From Trinickia caryophylli (lineage in GTDB: Bacteria > Pseudomonadota > Gammaproteobacteria > Burkholderiales > Burkholderiaceae), in the NCBI RefSeq assembly GCF_034424545.1, contig NZ_CP139970.1, forward strand, positions 2,914,001-2,978,000: a stretch of DNA of 64,000 bases, given 5' to 3'. The notes under the pieces are model-generated. The model made no database searches, was not told the DNA's origin, and worked only from the letters and a program-made list of their open reading frames with translations. Shown piece after piece: positions 44,166-52,888 of the stretch (its first letter is position 1; the number at the start of each line of letters is the position of its first letter). A program made the translations under genes and the position numbers.

Positions 44166-45116
44166 TCACGCGCGCGGTGGCACGGATTTGCGCGCCTTTG
44201 AGGTACCGGCTGCCGGGGAGCCGCTACCCTGCGGAGGCCCGCTGGCCCGACCGGAGCCGGCCTGACGGGCATGGAACGCGACCGCCCATTCGGGCGGCGC
44301 GAAAAGCGCGCGGAACTTGTCGGCAACGCTGCCCGCGCGGGCGAGATCGGCGAACATCGACGCCCATTCGTGAAACGTCGCGCGCAGCGGGTTGTGCGTG
44401 GAGAACCGCTCGACGATGCCGTACTGCGGCGGATCGGCCGGATCTTCGGCAACGTAGCTGCCGAAAAGCCGGTCCCACACCACGAGCACGCCCGCGTAGT
44501 TGCGATCGAGATAACGCGGGTTGCGCGCGTGATGGCAGCGGTGTGTCGACGGCGTATTGAGCAGGTATTCGAGCCAGCCGAGCCGGCCGATCGCCTGGGT
44601 GTGCACAAAGAACTGGAAGGCGAGATTGACGAGCACGATCGCGACGATCTGCTGCGGCGGAAAGCCGAGCACGGCGAGGGGCGTCCAGAAGAGCCACATG
44701 CCCGCGATGGGATACATGAGGCTCTGACGGAAGGCGGTGGAGAGGTTGAGCCGCTCCGAGGAGTGGTGGACGACGTGCGCGGCCCATAGCCAGCGCACGC
44801 GGTGGCTCATGCGGTGAAAGACGTAGTAGAGCAGATCCTGCGCGAGGAAGAGCACGACGAACGACACCCAGCCCGGGTGCCAGTCGAACAGCCGCCAATG
44901 CTCGAACACATAGGCATAGACCGGTACGACCGCCAGCCACGCGAGCTTGTCCGCGCCCTGGTGCATGAGAGCGAGCGCCGCATTGCAAAGCGTGTCGCGC
45001 CAGTCGTAGAGCCGGGCGCCCGGCCGCCGGCGCGCGAGGTGCCGCGCCTCCCAGCCGATGCAAGCGAGAAAGACGGGCGCCATGGCAATGAGGAGCAATT
45101 CGGCGTCGAATTGCAT
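44166..45116 (-). CDS. Fatty acid hydroxylase / sterol desaturase superfamily membrane protein
   Basis: A 316-residue integral membrane di-iron enzyme. The His clusters HRMSHR, HVVHHSSE and HRCHHARN, with an HTQ in between, match the ERG3/ERG25-type hydroxylase superfamily, and about four to five membrane segments surround them. Bacterial members hydroxylate lipid chains or ornithine-lipid and hopanoid-type substrates; the exact one cannot be told. ATG 45116 has GGAGGA upstream. The Ser/Gly/Pro-rich C-terminal 40 residues look disordered. Confidence 0.88.
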   Translation of the reverse strand: MQFDAELLLIAMAPVFLACIGWEARHLARRRPGARLYDWRDTLCNAALALMHQGADKLAWLAVVPVYAYVFEHWRLFDWHPGWVSFVVLFLAQDLLYYVFHRMSHRVRWLWAAHVVHHSSERLNLSTAFRQSLMYPIAGMWLFWTPLAVLGFPPQQIVAIVLVNLAFQFFVHTQAIGRLGWLEYLLNTPSTHRCHHARNPRYLDRNYAGVLVVWDRLFGSYVAEDPADPPQYGIVERFSTHNPLRATFHEWASMFADLARAGSVADKFRALFAPPEWAVAFHARQAGSGRASGPPQGSGSPAAGTSKARKSVPPRA

Positions 45117-45420
45117 GGACGTCTTCCTCCAGATCTTTTCCTTGGTTTTGTTGCAGCGTGTGCTGCTGTCCCCTTTATCGACGCGGCAAGAGGCAGGCGA
45201 AGCGCCGAGGCGCCCGCGCCGGCCGGCGTACGGTGGACGTACGTCATGGCGGCAGCGTCGATGCCCGACAGCGTACACGCTCGCCCTCGCCGCGGGCGAG
45301 GCTTTGTCGTAGAAGGAATATTCGATCGATTCACCGCGGCCTGCCCCGGCAGGGCGGCCGGGGAGGCAAGCGCCATGCCGCGCGCCGTCTTGCACGCTCA
45401 TGCGCCCTCGCGAGGGGCCA
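45117..45420. other. Intergenic region between the hydroxylase gene and dacB
   Basis: These 304 bases separate two leftward genes. They hold the ribosome site of the hydroxylase gene and presumably its promoter (T-rich patch near 45125-45155), and a short GC palindrome CCCTCGCGAGGG near 45405-45416. No gene or T-tailed terminator was recognised. Confidence 0.5.
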
Positions 45421-47019
45421 TCAGCGCATGCCGCGGTAGACCCATTCGAGCAGTGCGTCATGAGCCGCGCGCGCGGCTGCGGCGTGTTCGTCGTTGATGA
45501 GGCTTACGACGACGTAGCTTTCCCCGTTCGCGGCCGCGACATAACCTGCGATCGCCCGCACGTCGCGCAGCGTGCCCGTCTTGATGTGGGCGCTGCCGAG
45601 CACGGGCTCGTTGCGCAGGCGGTTGCGCATCGTGCCGTCGACGCCTGCCACGGGCAGCGATTCGACGAAGGACTGGGCCACAGGGCTTGCGTTCGCGGCC
45701 TGCAGCAGCTCCGCAAGGCCGAGCGCGCTTACGTGCTCGTCGCGCGAAAGCCCCGAACCGTTGGCGAGCGTCAGCGAAGGCATCGACAGCCCTTGCCCGT
45801 GCAGAAAGCGCTCGATCGACTCGGCCGACTTCTCGGGCGTGGCCGGCGGCTTTTGCGCGACGGCGCCGATCGTAAGGAACAGGTTGCGGGCCATCACGTT
45901 GTTGCTGAACTTGTTGATGTCGCGGACGATGTCCGAGAGTACGGGCCCGTGATGCGTGGCGACGAGCCGGGCACCGAGCGGCACGGCGCCTTCGTGGGTC
46001 GTGCCCTTGAACGTTCCGCCCTGCTGCCGCCAGAGCGCCAGGAAGCCGCCCGCGAAGAACGCGGTGTGGTCGAGCACGGCGAGATTGACCGTGCGGGGGC
46101 CGCAGCGCAGCGGGTAGTCGCCCGAGAAAAGCGCGTCGACGGTGCCGTCGGGCTGAGGTGTGACGCTCGGCGTCAGGGCGTCGGTGGAGACGCAGGCGCC
46201 GGGCGTTGCCCGAAGCGCATTGTCGATCTTGAGCTGGGCAAGCGGCGGCAGCACGTCCACGGCCACCGCGCCGCCGCCCGATGGCGTCAGCGTGAACGAA
46301 AGCGATTTGAACGCGTAGAGCAGCGGGTCGGGGCCGACGTTATAGGGCGCGTTCGTGTCGTCGTCGAACGGCGGCAGATCGCGCGTGGACGGCGCGAAAA
46401 AGCGCTTGTCGAGCACGAGCGCGCCGTCGATCCCCCTGATGCCGGCCTTGCGGATCTTGTCGACGAGTTCGACGAGCTCTTCGGGGACGAGCTTCGGATC
46501 GCCTGTGCCCTGGATGTAAAGATCGCCGTGCAGCACGCCATCGGGATCGACCGTACCGTCCGCATAGGCGCGCGTGCGCCAGCGATAGTCGGGGCCGAGC
46601 ATCGAAAGCCCGGCGTAGGTCGTGACGAGCTTCATCGTCGATGCGGGCAGCATCGCCTTCGTGGCATTGAGCGCGACGAGCGGCGTGGCGTTGCCGATGC
46701 GTTCGATGACGACGCTCACCGAGGCCAGCGGCACGTGCGCGCGCTCGAGCGCGCGCGCGACGGAGCCGGGCAGCTCGGTCGACACGTTGACGCGGGGCGC
46801 ACGCTTGAGCTTTCTGGCGTCGGCGGGGGCCGCCGCCGCGAGCGCGACGGCGACGCCGAGCGCCGTGGCCGCGCGCGCGAACGCGCCGTGCGCGCGGCCA
46901 CGGCGCGGCGCGGAAATCGGTTGCCGCGAGACCGCGGCGGTCGCGGTAGTCGCTACCCGCCGGCTCGGCGGGTAGCAAAGGAGCGAGGAGAGGCGAGCGA
47001 AGAGCGAAACGGGCGTCAT
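45421..47019 (-). CDS. dacB: D-alanyl-D-alanine carboxypeptidase/endopeptidase (PBP4, DacB)
   Basis: A 532-residue periplasmic class C penicillin-binding protein that trims or cuts peptidoglycan cross-links. The active-site Ser 127 and Lys 130 are in PASTMKLV, the SNN triad in NKFSNNVMAR at 372-374 and the KTG box in HIKTGTL at 480-482. A signal peptide seems to lie at residues 45-69 rather than at the very N-terminus, so the first 40 residues, rich in Arg, may be a long n-region or the start may be misplaced; no ATG, GTG or TTG was found closer. It is divergent from the two-component genes. Confidence 0.93.
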   Translation of the reverse strand: MTPVSLFARLSSLLCYPPSRRVATTATAAVSRQPISAPRRGRAHGAFARAATALGVAVALAAAAPADARKLKRAPRVNVSTELPGSVARALERAHVPLASVSVVIERIGNATPLVALNATKAMLPASTMKLVTTYAGLSMLGPDYRWRTRAYADGTVDPDGVLHGDLYIQGTGDPKLVPEELVELVDKIRKAGIRGIDGALVLDKRFFAPSTRDLPPFDDDTNAPYNVGPDPLLYAFKSLSFTLTPSGGGAVAVDVLPPLAQLKIDNALRATPGACVSTDALTPSVTPQPDGTVDALFSGDYPLRCGPRTVNLAVLDHTAFFAGGFLALWRQQGGTFKGTTHEGAVPLGARLVATHHGPVLSDIVRDINKFSNNVMARNLFLTIGAVAQKPPATPEKSAESIERFLHGQGLSMPSLTLANGSGLSRDEHVSALGLAELLQAANASPVAQSFVESLPVAGVDGTMRNRLRNEPVLGSAHIKTGTLRDVRAIAGYVAAANGESYVVVSLINDEHAAAARAAHDALLEWVYRGMR

Positions 47020-47233
47020 GAAAGCACGGAAGAATCGGGATGAAGCCGCCGCCGGCCGGCGCGTACGGCGTATGACAGAATCGGAGCGGGAGCGCCGGCG
47101 ACCCCGATCGTTGCCCCTGCGGCAGACATGCGGAGCAGGTGGCATTGTAGAGCCCCGCGCGTTCCGAAAGGGCGCCGCCGAGCAAGCCCGCTACAATGCG
47201 TTCCATTACTCACAACGGGTGGCACGGCGAGCG

Positions 47234-47896
47234 ATGCGGATACTGCTGGTCGAAGACGACAGGATGATTGCCGATGGCGTGCGTAAGGCCCTGCGCGGCG
47301 AGGGGTTCGCCGTCGACTGGGTGCAGGATGGCGAGGCGGCGCTCATGGCGGCGGGCGGCGAGCCCTATGACCTCGTGCTGCTCGATCTCGGGCTGCCGAA
47401 GCGCGACGGGCTCGACGTGCTGCGTGCGATGCGCGCGCGCGGGCTGACGATACCGGTGCTGATCGTCACCGCGCGCGACGCTGTGGCCGAGCGCGTGAAG
47501 GGCCTCGACGCTGGTGCCGACGATTACCTGGTCAAGCCGTTCGACCTCGACGAGCTCGGCGCGCGCATGCGCGCGCTGATTCGCCGCCAGGCCGGCCGCA
47601 GCGAATCGCTGATCCGGCACGGCTCGCTGACGCTCGACCCCGCCGCGCACCAGGTCATGCTCGACGGGGAACCCGTCGCGCTCTCCGCGCGCGAATTCGC
47701 CCTCCTCGAGGCCCTGATCGTCCGGCCCGGCGCAGTGCTCTCGAAAAGTCAGCTCGAGGAGAAGATGTACGGCTGGGGCGAGGAAATCGGCAGCAACACC
47801 GTCGAAGTCTATATCCACGCGCTGCGCAAGAAGCTCGGCGCCGAACTCATCCGCAACGTGCGCGGGCTTGGCTACATGATCGTCAAAGACGCATGA
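47234..47896 (+). CDS. OmpR-family response regulator (PmrA/QseB type)
   Basis: A 220-residue regulator with a receiver domain (acidic EDD at 7-9, phospho-acceptor Asp 51 in LLDLGLPKRDG, Lys in DYLVKPFD) and a C-terminal winged helix (LSAREFALLEALIVRPGAVLSKSQLEEKMYGW, VEVYIHALRKKLG). Overall sequence style is that of the PmrA/QseB/TctD subgroup. It is translated in step with the kinase gene (ATGA overlap). A TACAAT hexamer at 47192-47197 may be a -10. A PmrA-like box before the downstream protease gene suggests a target. Confidence 0.95.
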   Translation: MRILLVEDDRMIADGVRKALRGEGFAVDWVQDGEAALMAAGGEPYDLVLLDLGLPKRDGLDVLRAMRARGLTIPVLIVTARDAVAERVKGLDAGADDYLVKPFDLDELGARMRALIRRQAGRSESLIRHGSLTLDPAAHQVMLDGEPVALSAREFALLEALIVRPGAVLSKSQLEEKMYGWGEEIGSNTVEVYIHALRKKLGAELIRNVRGLGYMIVKDA

Positions 47897-49224
47897 GCGC
47901 GGTGTTTTCTTCCGGTATGTTCCTCATGCGTTCGATTCGCCATCAATTGCTGTTCTGGTTGCTTGCAATCGTCGTCGCGGGCGTGGGCGCGGCCGGCTGG
48001 CTCATCTATCGTCAGGCGCTTGCCGAGGCAAACGAGCTTTTCGACTATCAGTTGCAGGAGATCGCGGCGGCATTGCCGTCCGAACCGTTCTCGCAGATCC
48101 TCGGCGCGCACAAGGAGGCGGACGAAGGCATCGTCATCCAGATCTGGAGCCGCACGGGCGCGCTGATGTACTACTCGCATCCGCGCGCGCCGCTCGCGCC
48201 GCGCGCGGAGCTCGGGTTCTCGACCGAGCGCACCGAGCGCGGCGACTGGCGCGTCTACGGTGCGATCGTCGGCGACAACGTCGTGCAGCTTGCACAGCCA
48301 GTCTCGGTGCGCAACCGGCTTGCGGCGAACGTCGCGTTGCGCACGCTCTGGCCGCTCATCGTGCTTCTGCCGCTGCTCGGCTTCGCGGTGTGGGCCATCG
48401 TCGGGCGCGGGCTCGCTCCGCTGGCCCGAGTTGCACGCGCGCTCGACACGCGGCGCCCGGACGCGCTCGAGGCGCTGCCCGACCGCAGGTTGCCGCTCGA
48501 GGTGCAGCCGCTCGTGCGCGCGCTCAATGGCCTGCTCGCACGGCTCACGGAGTCGCTCGACACGCAGCGCGCGTTCGTTGCCGATGCCGCGCACGAGCTG
48601 CGCACGCCGCTCGCGGCCGTGCAGATCCAGTCGCAGCTCGTCGCGCGCGCGCAAGACGACGCTTCCCGCCGCGAGGCGCTTGCGGACTTGCAAGCGGGTG
48701 TCACGCGCGCGACGCGCCTCGCCGAGCAACTGCTCGCGCTCGCGCGTGCCGAGCCGGGGGCGGGCGCCGTCAAGGAGCCCGTCGATCTGCGCCTGCTGCT
48801 GGCCGAATGCGTGGCCGCGCATGCGCCGCTCGCGGGGCTCGGCGGCGTGGATCTCGGCTTCGAGCAGGCCGAGCCGGCGACGGTCGCCGCCGATGCCGAC
48901 GCGCTGCGCGTGATGTTCGGCAATCTGCTCGACAACGCCATCAAGTACACGCCGGGTGGCGGGCGGGTAGACGTGTCCCTCGCCGCCGACGAAAACGGCC
49001 GTCCCGTGGTGCGCATCGCCGATAGCGGCCCCGGGATACCGGCTGAGGAGCGCGGGCGCGTGTTCGACCGTTTCTATCGTGACGCATCGGCGCGCGCGCG
49101 CACCGACGTGTCGGGCAGCGGTCTCGGCCTTGCGATCGTCAAGCGTGTCGCCCGCCAGCATGGCGCGGCGGTGGAGCTCGGCGAGGCGCCGCTCGGCGGC
49201 CTGCTCGTGACCGTGCGTTTCTGA
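47893..49224 (+). CDS. Sensor histidine kinase of the PmrB/QseC type
   Basis: A 443-residue inner-membrane kinase with two membrane helices (residues 18-38 and 152-172) enclosing a periplasmic domain of about 110 residues, a HAMP-like linker, the H box with His 234 in ADAAHELRTPL, and a C-terminal ATPase domain (N box LLDNAIKYTPGGG, G boxes DSGPGIP and GSGLGLAIVKRVA). It overlaps the regulator gene by ATGA. The periplasmic domain lacks an obvious metal- or peptide-binding motif, so the signal is unknown. Confidence 0.95.
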   Translation: MSAVFSSGMFLMRSIRHQLLFWLLAIVVAGVGAAGWLIYRQALAEANELFDYQLQEIAAALPSEPFSQILGAHKEADEGIVIQIWSRTGALMYYSHPRAPLAPRAELGFSTERTERGDWRVYGAIVGDNVVQLAQPVSVRNRLAANVALRTLWPLIVLLPLLGFAVWAIVGRGLAPLARVARALDTRRPDALEALPDRRLPLEVQPLVRALNGLLARLTESLDTQRAFVADAAHELRTPLAAVQIQSQLVARAQDDASRREALADLQAGVTRATRLAEQLLALARAEPGAGAVKEPVDLRLLLAECVAAHAPLAGLGGVDLGFEQAEPATVAADADALRVMFGNLLDNAIKYTPGGGRVDVSLAADENGRPVVRIADSGPGIPAEERGRVFDRFYRDASARARTDVSGSGLGLAIVKRVARQHGAAVELGEAPLGGLLVTVRF

Positions 49225-49271
49225 GCGGGGGCGGCCGTTGTTGCGCGGCCCGCAAGAAACGGTCGCAATCG

Positions 49272-49303
49272 TTAAGTCTCCTTTAAGACGGCGAAATTAT
49301 TCT
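49272..49303 (+). promoter_or_regulatory. PmrA/QseB-like direct-repeat box and -10 before the protease gene
   Basis: TTAAG occurs at 49272-49276 and 49283-49287, 11 bp apart, in the form GTTAAG-N5-TTTAAG; the PmrA-type consensus is YTTAAK-N5-YTTAAK. A TATTCT hexamer at 49298-49303 may be the -10, so the box would sit at the usual activator position near -35. It lies 29-60 bases before the protease start and just after the kinase gene. Regulation by the adjacent two-component system is inference. Confidence 0.65.
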
Positions 49304-49331
49304 GCGTTCGTCAAGCAAGGAGGCCCACACG

Positions 49332-50816
49332 ATGAACACCAAGGCTTTGTCTCGCGGGGCGGTCGCGATCGCGGTCGCCGTCGCATTGTCCGCAGGCTAT
49401 GTGGCCGGCACGCGCCACGCCGATCCTCAGATCATTGCATCGGCGCAGGCGGCGCCGATGATGCCGGCCGAGGCGGCGGCCAAGACGGGCATTCCCGATT
49501 TCTCGGGGCTCGTCGAAACGTACGGTCCGGCGGTCGTCAACATCAGCGCGAAGCATGTCGTGAAGCGCCAGACGCGGCGCTCGACACAGCAGTTGCCGAT
49601 CGATCCGAGCGATCCGTTCTACCAGTTCTTCAAGCGCTTTTACGGCCAGTTCCCCGGCTTCGGCGACGACACGCCACAGCAGGACGACGTGCCGAGCGCT
49701 AGCCTCGGCTCGGGCTTCATCATCAGCAGCGACGGCTACATCCTGACGAACGCGCATGTCGTGGACGGCGCCAATGTCGTGACGGTCAAGCTCACCGACA
49801 AGCGCGAATTCCGCGCCAAGGTCGTGGGTACCGACAAGCAGTCGGACGTCGCCGTGCTGAAGATCGACGCATCGAACCTGCCGATCGTCAAGATCGGCGA
49901 TCCGAAGCAAAGCAAGGTCGGCCAGTGGGTGGTCGCGATCGGTTCGCCGTACGGTTTCGAGAACACGGTGACCTCGGGCATCATCAGCGCGAAGGGGCGT
50001 TCGCTGCCTGAAGAGAACTACACCCCGTTCATCCAGACCGATGTACCGGTGAACCCGGGCAACTCGGGTGGCCCGCTCTTCAACCTGCAAGGTCAGGTGA
50101 TCGGCATCAACTCGATGATCTACTCGCAAACGGGCGGCTTCCAGGGCCTGTCGTTTGCGATTCCGATCGACGAGGCGATGCGCGTGAAAGACGAGCTCGT
50201 AAAGACGGGGCATGTGAGCCGCGGCCGGCTCGGCGTGGCCGTGCAGGGCGTCAATCAGACGCTCGCGAACTCGTTCGGTCTGCAAAAGCCGATGGGCGCG
50301 CTCGTGAGTTCGGTCGATCCGGGCGGGCCGGCCGCGAAGGCCGGGCTGCAGGCCGGTGACGTAATTCTGGCCGTGAACGGCGTGGCAGTCGACGATTCGA
50401 CGGATCTGCCCGCGCAGATCGCGGCCATGAAGCCGGGGACGAAGGCCACGCTCGACATCTGGCGCGACAAGTCGAAAAGGCAGCTCGCGGTGACGCTCGG
50501 CTCGCTCTCGGACACGAAGGTGGCCGACAACGGGACCAAGAGCATCGAGCCGACGCGCCTCGGCGTCAGCGTGCGAGCCTTGACGCCGCAGGAAAAGAGC
50601 AGCGCCTCGCTCTCGCACGGTCTGCTCGTGCAGCAGTCGTCGGGGCCCGCCGCCAGCGCCGGCATTCAGCCCGGCGACGTGATTCTCGCCGTGAACGGCA
50701 ACCCGGTGACATCGCCGGCGCAACTGAGCCAGATCATTTCGAAGGCGGGTTCCAGCGTCGCGCTGCTGATTCAACGCGACAACGCCCAGATCTTCGTGCC
50801 GGTCGATCTGGGTTGA
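49332..50816 (+). CDS. DegQ/MucD-type periplasmic serine protease (Do family)
   Basis: A 494-residue trypsin-like protease and chaperone of the HtrA family that degrades misfolded envelope proteins. An N-terminal signal or anchor helix (residues 8-25) precedes the protease domain with His 142 in LTNAHVVDG, Asp 172 in SDVAVLKI and Ser 245 in GNSGGPLFN. Two PDZ domains follow (about 285-375 and 395-490). A Gln/Asp-rich loop near residues 100-120 matches the LA loop of Do proteases. It follows the two-component genes by 107 bases and probably has its own promoter there. Confidence 0.95.
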   Translation: MNTKALSRGAVAIAVAVALSAGYVAGTRHADPQIIASAQAAPMMPAEAAAKTGIPDFSGLVETYGPAVVNISAKHVVKRQTRRSTQQLPIDPSDPFYQFFKRFYGQFPGFGDDTPQQDDVPSASLGSGFIISSDGYILTNAHVVDGANVVTVKLTDKREFRAKVVGTDKQSDVAVLKIDASNLPIVKIGDPKQSKVGQWVVAIGSPYGFENTVTSGIISAKGRSLPEENYTPFIQTDVPVNPGNSGGPLFNLQGQVIGINSMIYSQTGGFQGLSFAIPIDEAMRVKDELVKTGHVSRGRLGVAVQGVNQTLANSFGLQKPMGALVSSVDPGGPAAKAGLQAGDVILAVNGVAVDDSTDLPAQIAAMKPGTKATLDIWRDKSKRQLAVTLGSLSDTKVADNGTKSIEPTRLGVSVRALTPQEKSSASLSHGLLVQQSSGPAASAGIQPGDVILAVNGNPVTSPAQLSQIISKAGSSVALLIQRDNAQIFVPVDLG

Positions 50817-50822
50817 TCGGAC

Positions 50823-50861
50823 GCCCGCATGCCTTCGCGCCGCGGGCGCGGGCATGCGGGC
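50823..50861. other. Long GC hairpin after the protease gene
   Basis: GCCCGCATGCC pairs perfectly with GGCATGCGGGC (11 bp, 17-base loop), starting 6 bases after the protease stop; another GCGGGCAT repeat follows. No T-run is present, so it may slow or protect the transcript end rather than terminate by itself. Confidence 0.5.
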
Positions 50862-50999
50862 ATGCGGGTTGCTGCCCCAAACCCGAGGAAGCATTCCGAA
50901 AACGGCGGGCAATGCCGGCAGGGTGGCCGGGCGGTTCGGGTCCGGCACCGGGCCGTACGCCGGCGCGAGTCCCGCGGCAAGCAAAAAAGGAGCGATGCC

Positions 51000-51494
51000 A
51001 TGAAAACGCAGATCAGCACACCGATGGGGGTGGCCGCGGCAGCCGCGGCGATCCTGCTGGCATGTGCCGGCGGCGCGTTTGCGCAAAGTTCGGACGCCAC
51101 CGTCGGCGGCTCGACCACCGACATGACGAGCGCGGGCAACACCAACGGCGGCGGGCTGCCGCAAATCCAGCACCAGGGCTCGATCGACTACGTATCGGGC
51201 GGCGTGGGGCTCGACGAATCGACCGCGCTCAAGCAAGCCGCGCGCACCTGGCCCCTCGCGCTGCGTTTCACGGGCCCGACGGCCGATTACCTCGCCGACG
51301 TCCACGTGCGCATCGTGGGCGCCCAGAATGCCGAAGTCTTCGCCGCCGATTCGCGCGGCCCCTATATGCTCGTGAAGTTGCCGCCGGGACGTTATACCGT
51401 GCATGCGCGCTACAAGGACCAGGAGCAGACGCGCGCGGTCAACGTCGGCAACCGCGGCGGTGCCCACGCGGATTTTCACTGGAACACGCAGTAG
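51000..51494 (+). CDS. Exported protein with carboxypeptidase-regulatory-like (CnaB) fold
   Basis: A 164-residue protein with a signal peptide (hydrophobic residues 10-27, ending AFA-Q), followed by a low-complexity Ser/Thr/Gly region and a beta-sandwich-like C-terminus (ADYLADVHVRIVGAQNAEVFAADSRGPYMLVKLPPGRYTVHARYKDQEQ) with the PGRYTV pattern of carboxypeptidase-regulatory and CnaB-type domains. AAAGGAG precedes ATG 51000. Function unknown; probably periplasmic or surface-associated. Two tandem hairpins follow its stop. Confidence 0.82.
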   Translation: MKTQISTPMGVAAAAAAILLACAGGAFAQSSDATVGGSTTDMTSAGNTNGGGLPQIQHQGSIDYVSGGVGLDESTALKQAARTWPLALRFTGPTADYLADVHVRIVGAQNAEVFAADSRGPYMLVKLPPGRYTVHARYKDQEQTRAVNVGNRGGAHADFHWNTQ

Positions 51495-51504
51495 CGTGCA
51501 TCCG

Positions 51505-51567
51505 GCCCGCGCAAGCGAGCGGGCTTTGTCTGATAATGGAAGCCACGGGCGCCCCCGTGGCTTTTTT
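51505..51567 (+). terminator. Tandem terminators after the CnaB-like gene
   Basis: A weak hairpin (GCCCGC with GCGGGC, 51505-51524, then TTTGTCT) is followed by a strong one: AGCCACGGG at 51541-51549 and CCCGTGGCT at 51554-51562 with a 4-base loop and six Ts. The second is a clear intrinsic terminator. Confidence 0.88.
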
Positions 51568-51631
51568 GCATCGCCGCAACTCGAACAAGGGGCAGCCGCC
51601 AGGAACGTCGCCAGGGGAAAGGGGAATTGCC

Positions 51632-51994
51632 ATGACGAACGATGCTTCCCACCGCGTCGAGATCGAGCCGAATCGGCATCGCCTGCGTGTCATTCACCGG
51701 GGGATCACGATCGCGGATACGTCCCGGGGCTATACGCTCAGGGAGACGGGGCTGCCCGACGTCTTCTACTTCCCGCGCGAGGACGTGAACATGACTCGCT
51801 TCGAGCCGTCGGATCACCGGACTCACTGCCCGTATAAGGGCGATGCCTCGCATTACCACTTGCGCAACGAGGAGGACGGTATCGTCGAGAACGCCGCCTG
51901 GAGCTACGAGGCGCCTTTCGATGCCGCGTCGCGCGTGAAGGGCTACCTCGCCTTTTACCCGTCGCGCGTCGACCGTATCGATCAGACCTCCTGA
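51632..51994 (+). CDS. DUF427 family protein
   Basis: A 120-residue small beta protein of the DUF427 family; the pattern GITIADTSRGYTLRETGLPDVFYFPREDV, then THCPYKGDASHYHL and AAWSYEAPFDAASRVKGYLAFYPSRVD, is characteristic. The family's biochemical role is not established. GGGGAA lies before ATG 51632. It has no signal peptide and is followed closely (31 bases) by the next gene, so the two may share a transcript. Confidence 0.9.
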   Translation: MTNDASHRVEIEPNRHRLRVIHRGITIADTSRGYTLRETGLPDVFYFPREDVNMTRFEPSDHRTHCPYKGDASHYHLRNEEDGIVENAAWSYEAPFDAASRVKGYLAFYPSRVDRIDQTS

Positions 51995-52025
51995 GTATCG
52001 GAGCTCGCCGGACCGAGGGACTGCC

Positions 52026-52829
52026 GTGGAACTGACCGACGCGCTGCACATCTCACTACGCCCCGCAGGCGTCGCACAGGCGCTTTGCGACAGTACGCTT
52101 GTGCGCGCGAGCCTCGAAAACTGCGATTCGTTCACGAAGCTGGCAAGCGGCGAGTACACGTTGACGCTGACGGTACCGGTCGGCCCGCTCCGTGCACGCT
52201 ACGACGTTCGCGCACGCGTGACGAGCAGCGATGCATCGTCGCCCGACGGCGCCCCCGCCGGGTTGCACTGGACCGTCAACTTCAAGGCGACCGCTGCGGG
52301 CGTCGGGGCGTTGCGGGGGCAGGTGGAGGTGGTGCTCGGCAGCGGTGCGTCGGGCAATGAGTCCGGTAACGCTCGCGGTAATGATGCCGATCTCGACGCA
52401 GGCAGCCTGGAGGCGAACGACACGCGCGTCGACTATGCGATCTGGGCAACGTTGACGGGCCCGCTCGCCGAGCTGCCCCCGCGCCAGATCGAGCAGGCGC
52501 TCCATGGGCTCGCGGAAGATTTTTTCGCCGAGTTCGGCGCGGTGGTCGAGGCCAAGTACGGCCGGGCCCCGAACCGCGCCCGGCCGGCGGGGCAGGCCCG
52601 GCGGCGGCACGTCTTCCTGCGGCCGATCAGCCTTGCCGGCGCCTCGCGCCGTTCGTCCCAAGACGACGCCTCCGACCTCGCTGGCCACCGATCGGGTGCT
52701 GCTTTTCTTGGTCACCGCGAAGCCGTCAGGCCCGATAGACCCACGTCGCAGCCGATGCCGCTCTGGCTGTGGGCGATCGTGATCGCCGTCGTCGCGCTCG
52801 TGCTCTACGCTTTTCATCGGTTGCAATAG
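52026..52829 (+). CDS. CoxG-like SRPBCC-domain protein with C-terminal membrane helix
   Basis: A 267-residue protein. Residues 1-175 resemble the CoxG/SRPBCC fold (helix-grip): FTKLASGEYTLTLTVPVGPLRARYDVRARV near 37-66, then GLHWTVNFKATAAGVGALRGQVEV near 83-106 and an amphipathic C-terminal helix EQALHGLAEDFFAEFGAVVEAK. A disordered Arg/Ser-rich linker follows and the protein ends in a single transmembrane helix (PLWLWAIVIAVVALVLYAFH), like tail-anchored CoxG relatives. The start is GTG 52026 with GAGGGA upstream. In carboxidotrophs CoxG recruits CO dehydrogenase; no such genes are here, so the partner is unknown. Confidence 0.8.
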   Translation: MELTDALHISLRPAGVAQALCDSTLVRASLENCDSFTKLASGEYTLTLTVPVGPLRARYDVRARVTSSDASSPDGAPAGLHWTVNFKATAAGVGALRGQVEVVLGSGASGNESGNARGNDADLDAGSLEANDTRVDYAIWATLTGPLAELPPRQIEQALHGLAEDFFAEFGAVVEAKYGRAPNRARPAGQARRRHVFLRPISLAGASRRSSQDDASDLAGHRSGAAFLGHREAVRPDRPTSQPMPLWLWAIVIAVVALVLYAFHRLQ

Positions 52830-52888
52830 CGGGACAATAGCAATAGCGTGACGAGGTGCGACGTGCGCTGCGGCTGCTCGCGACGGCT

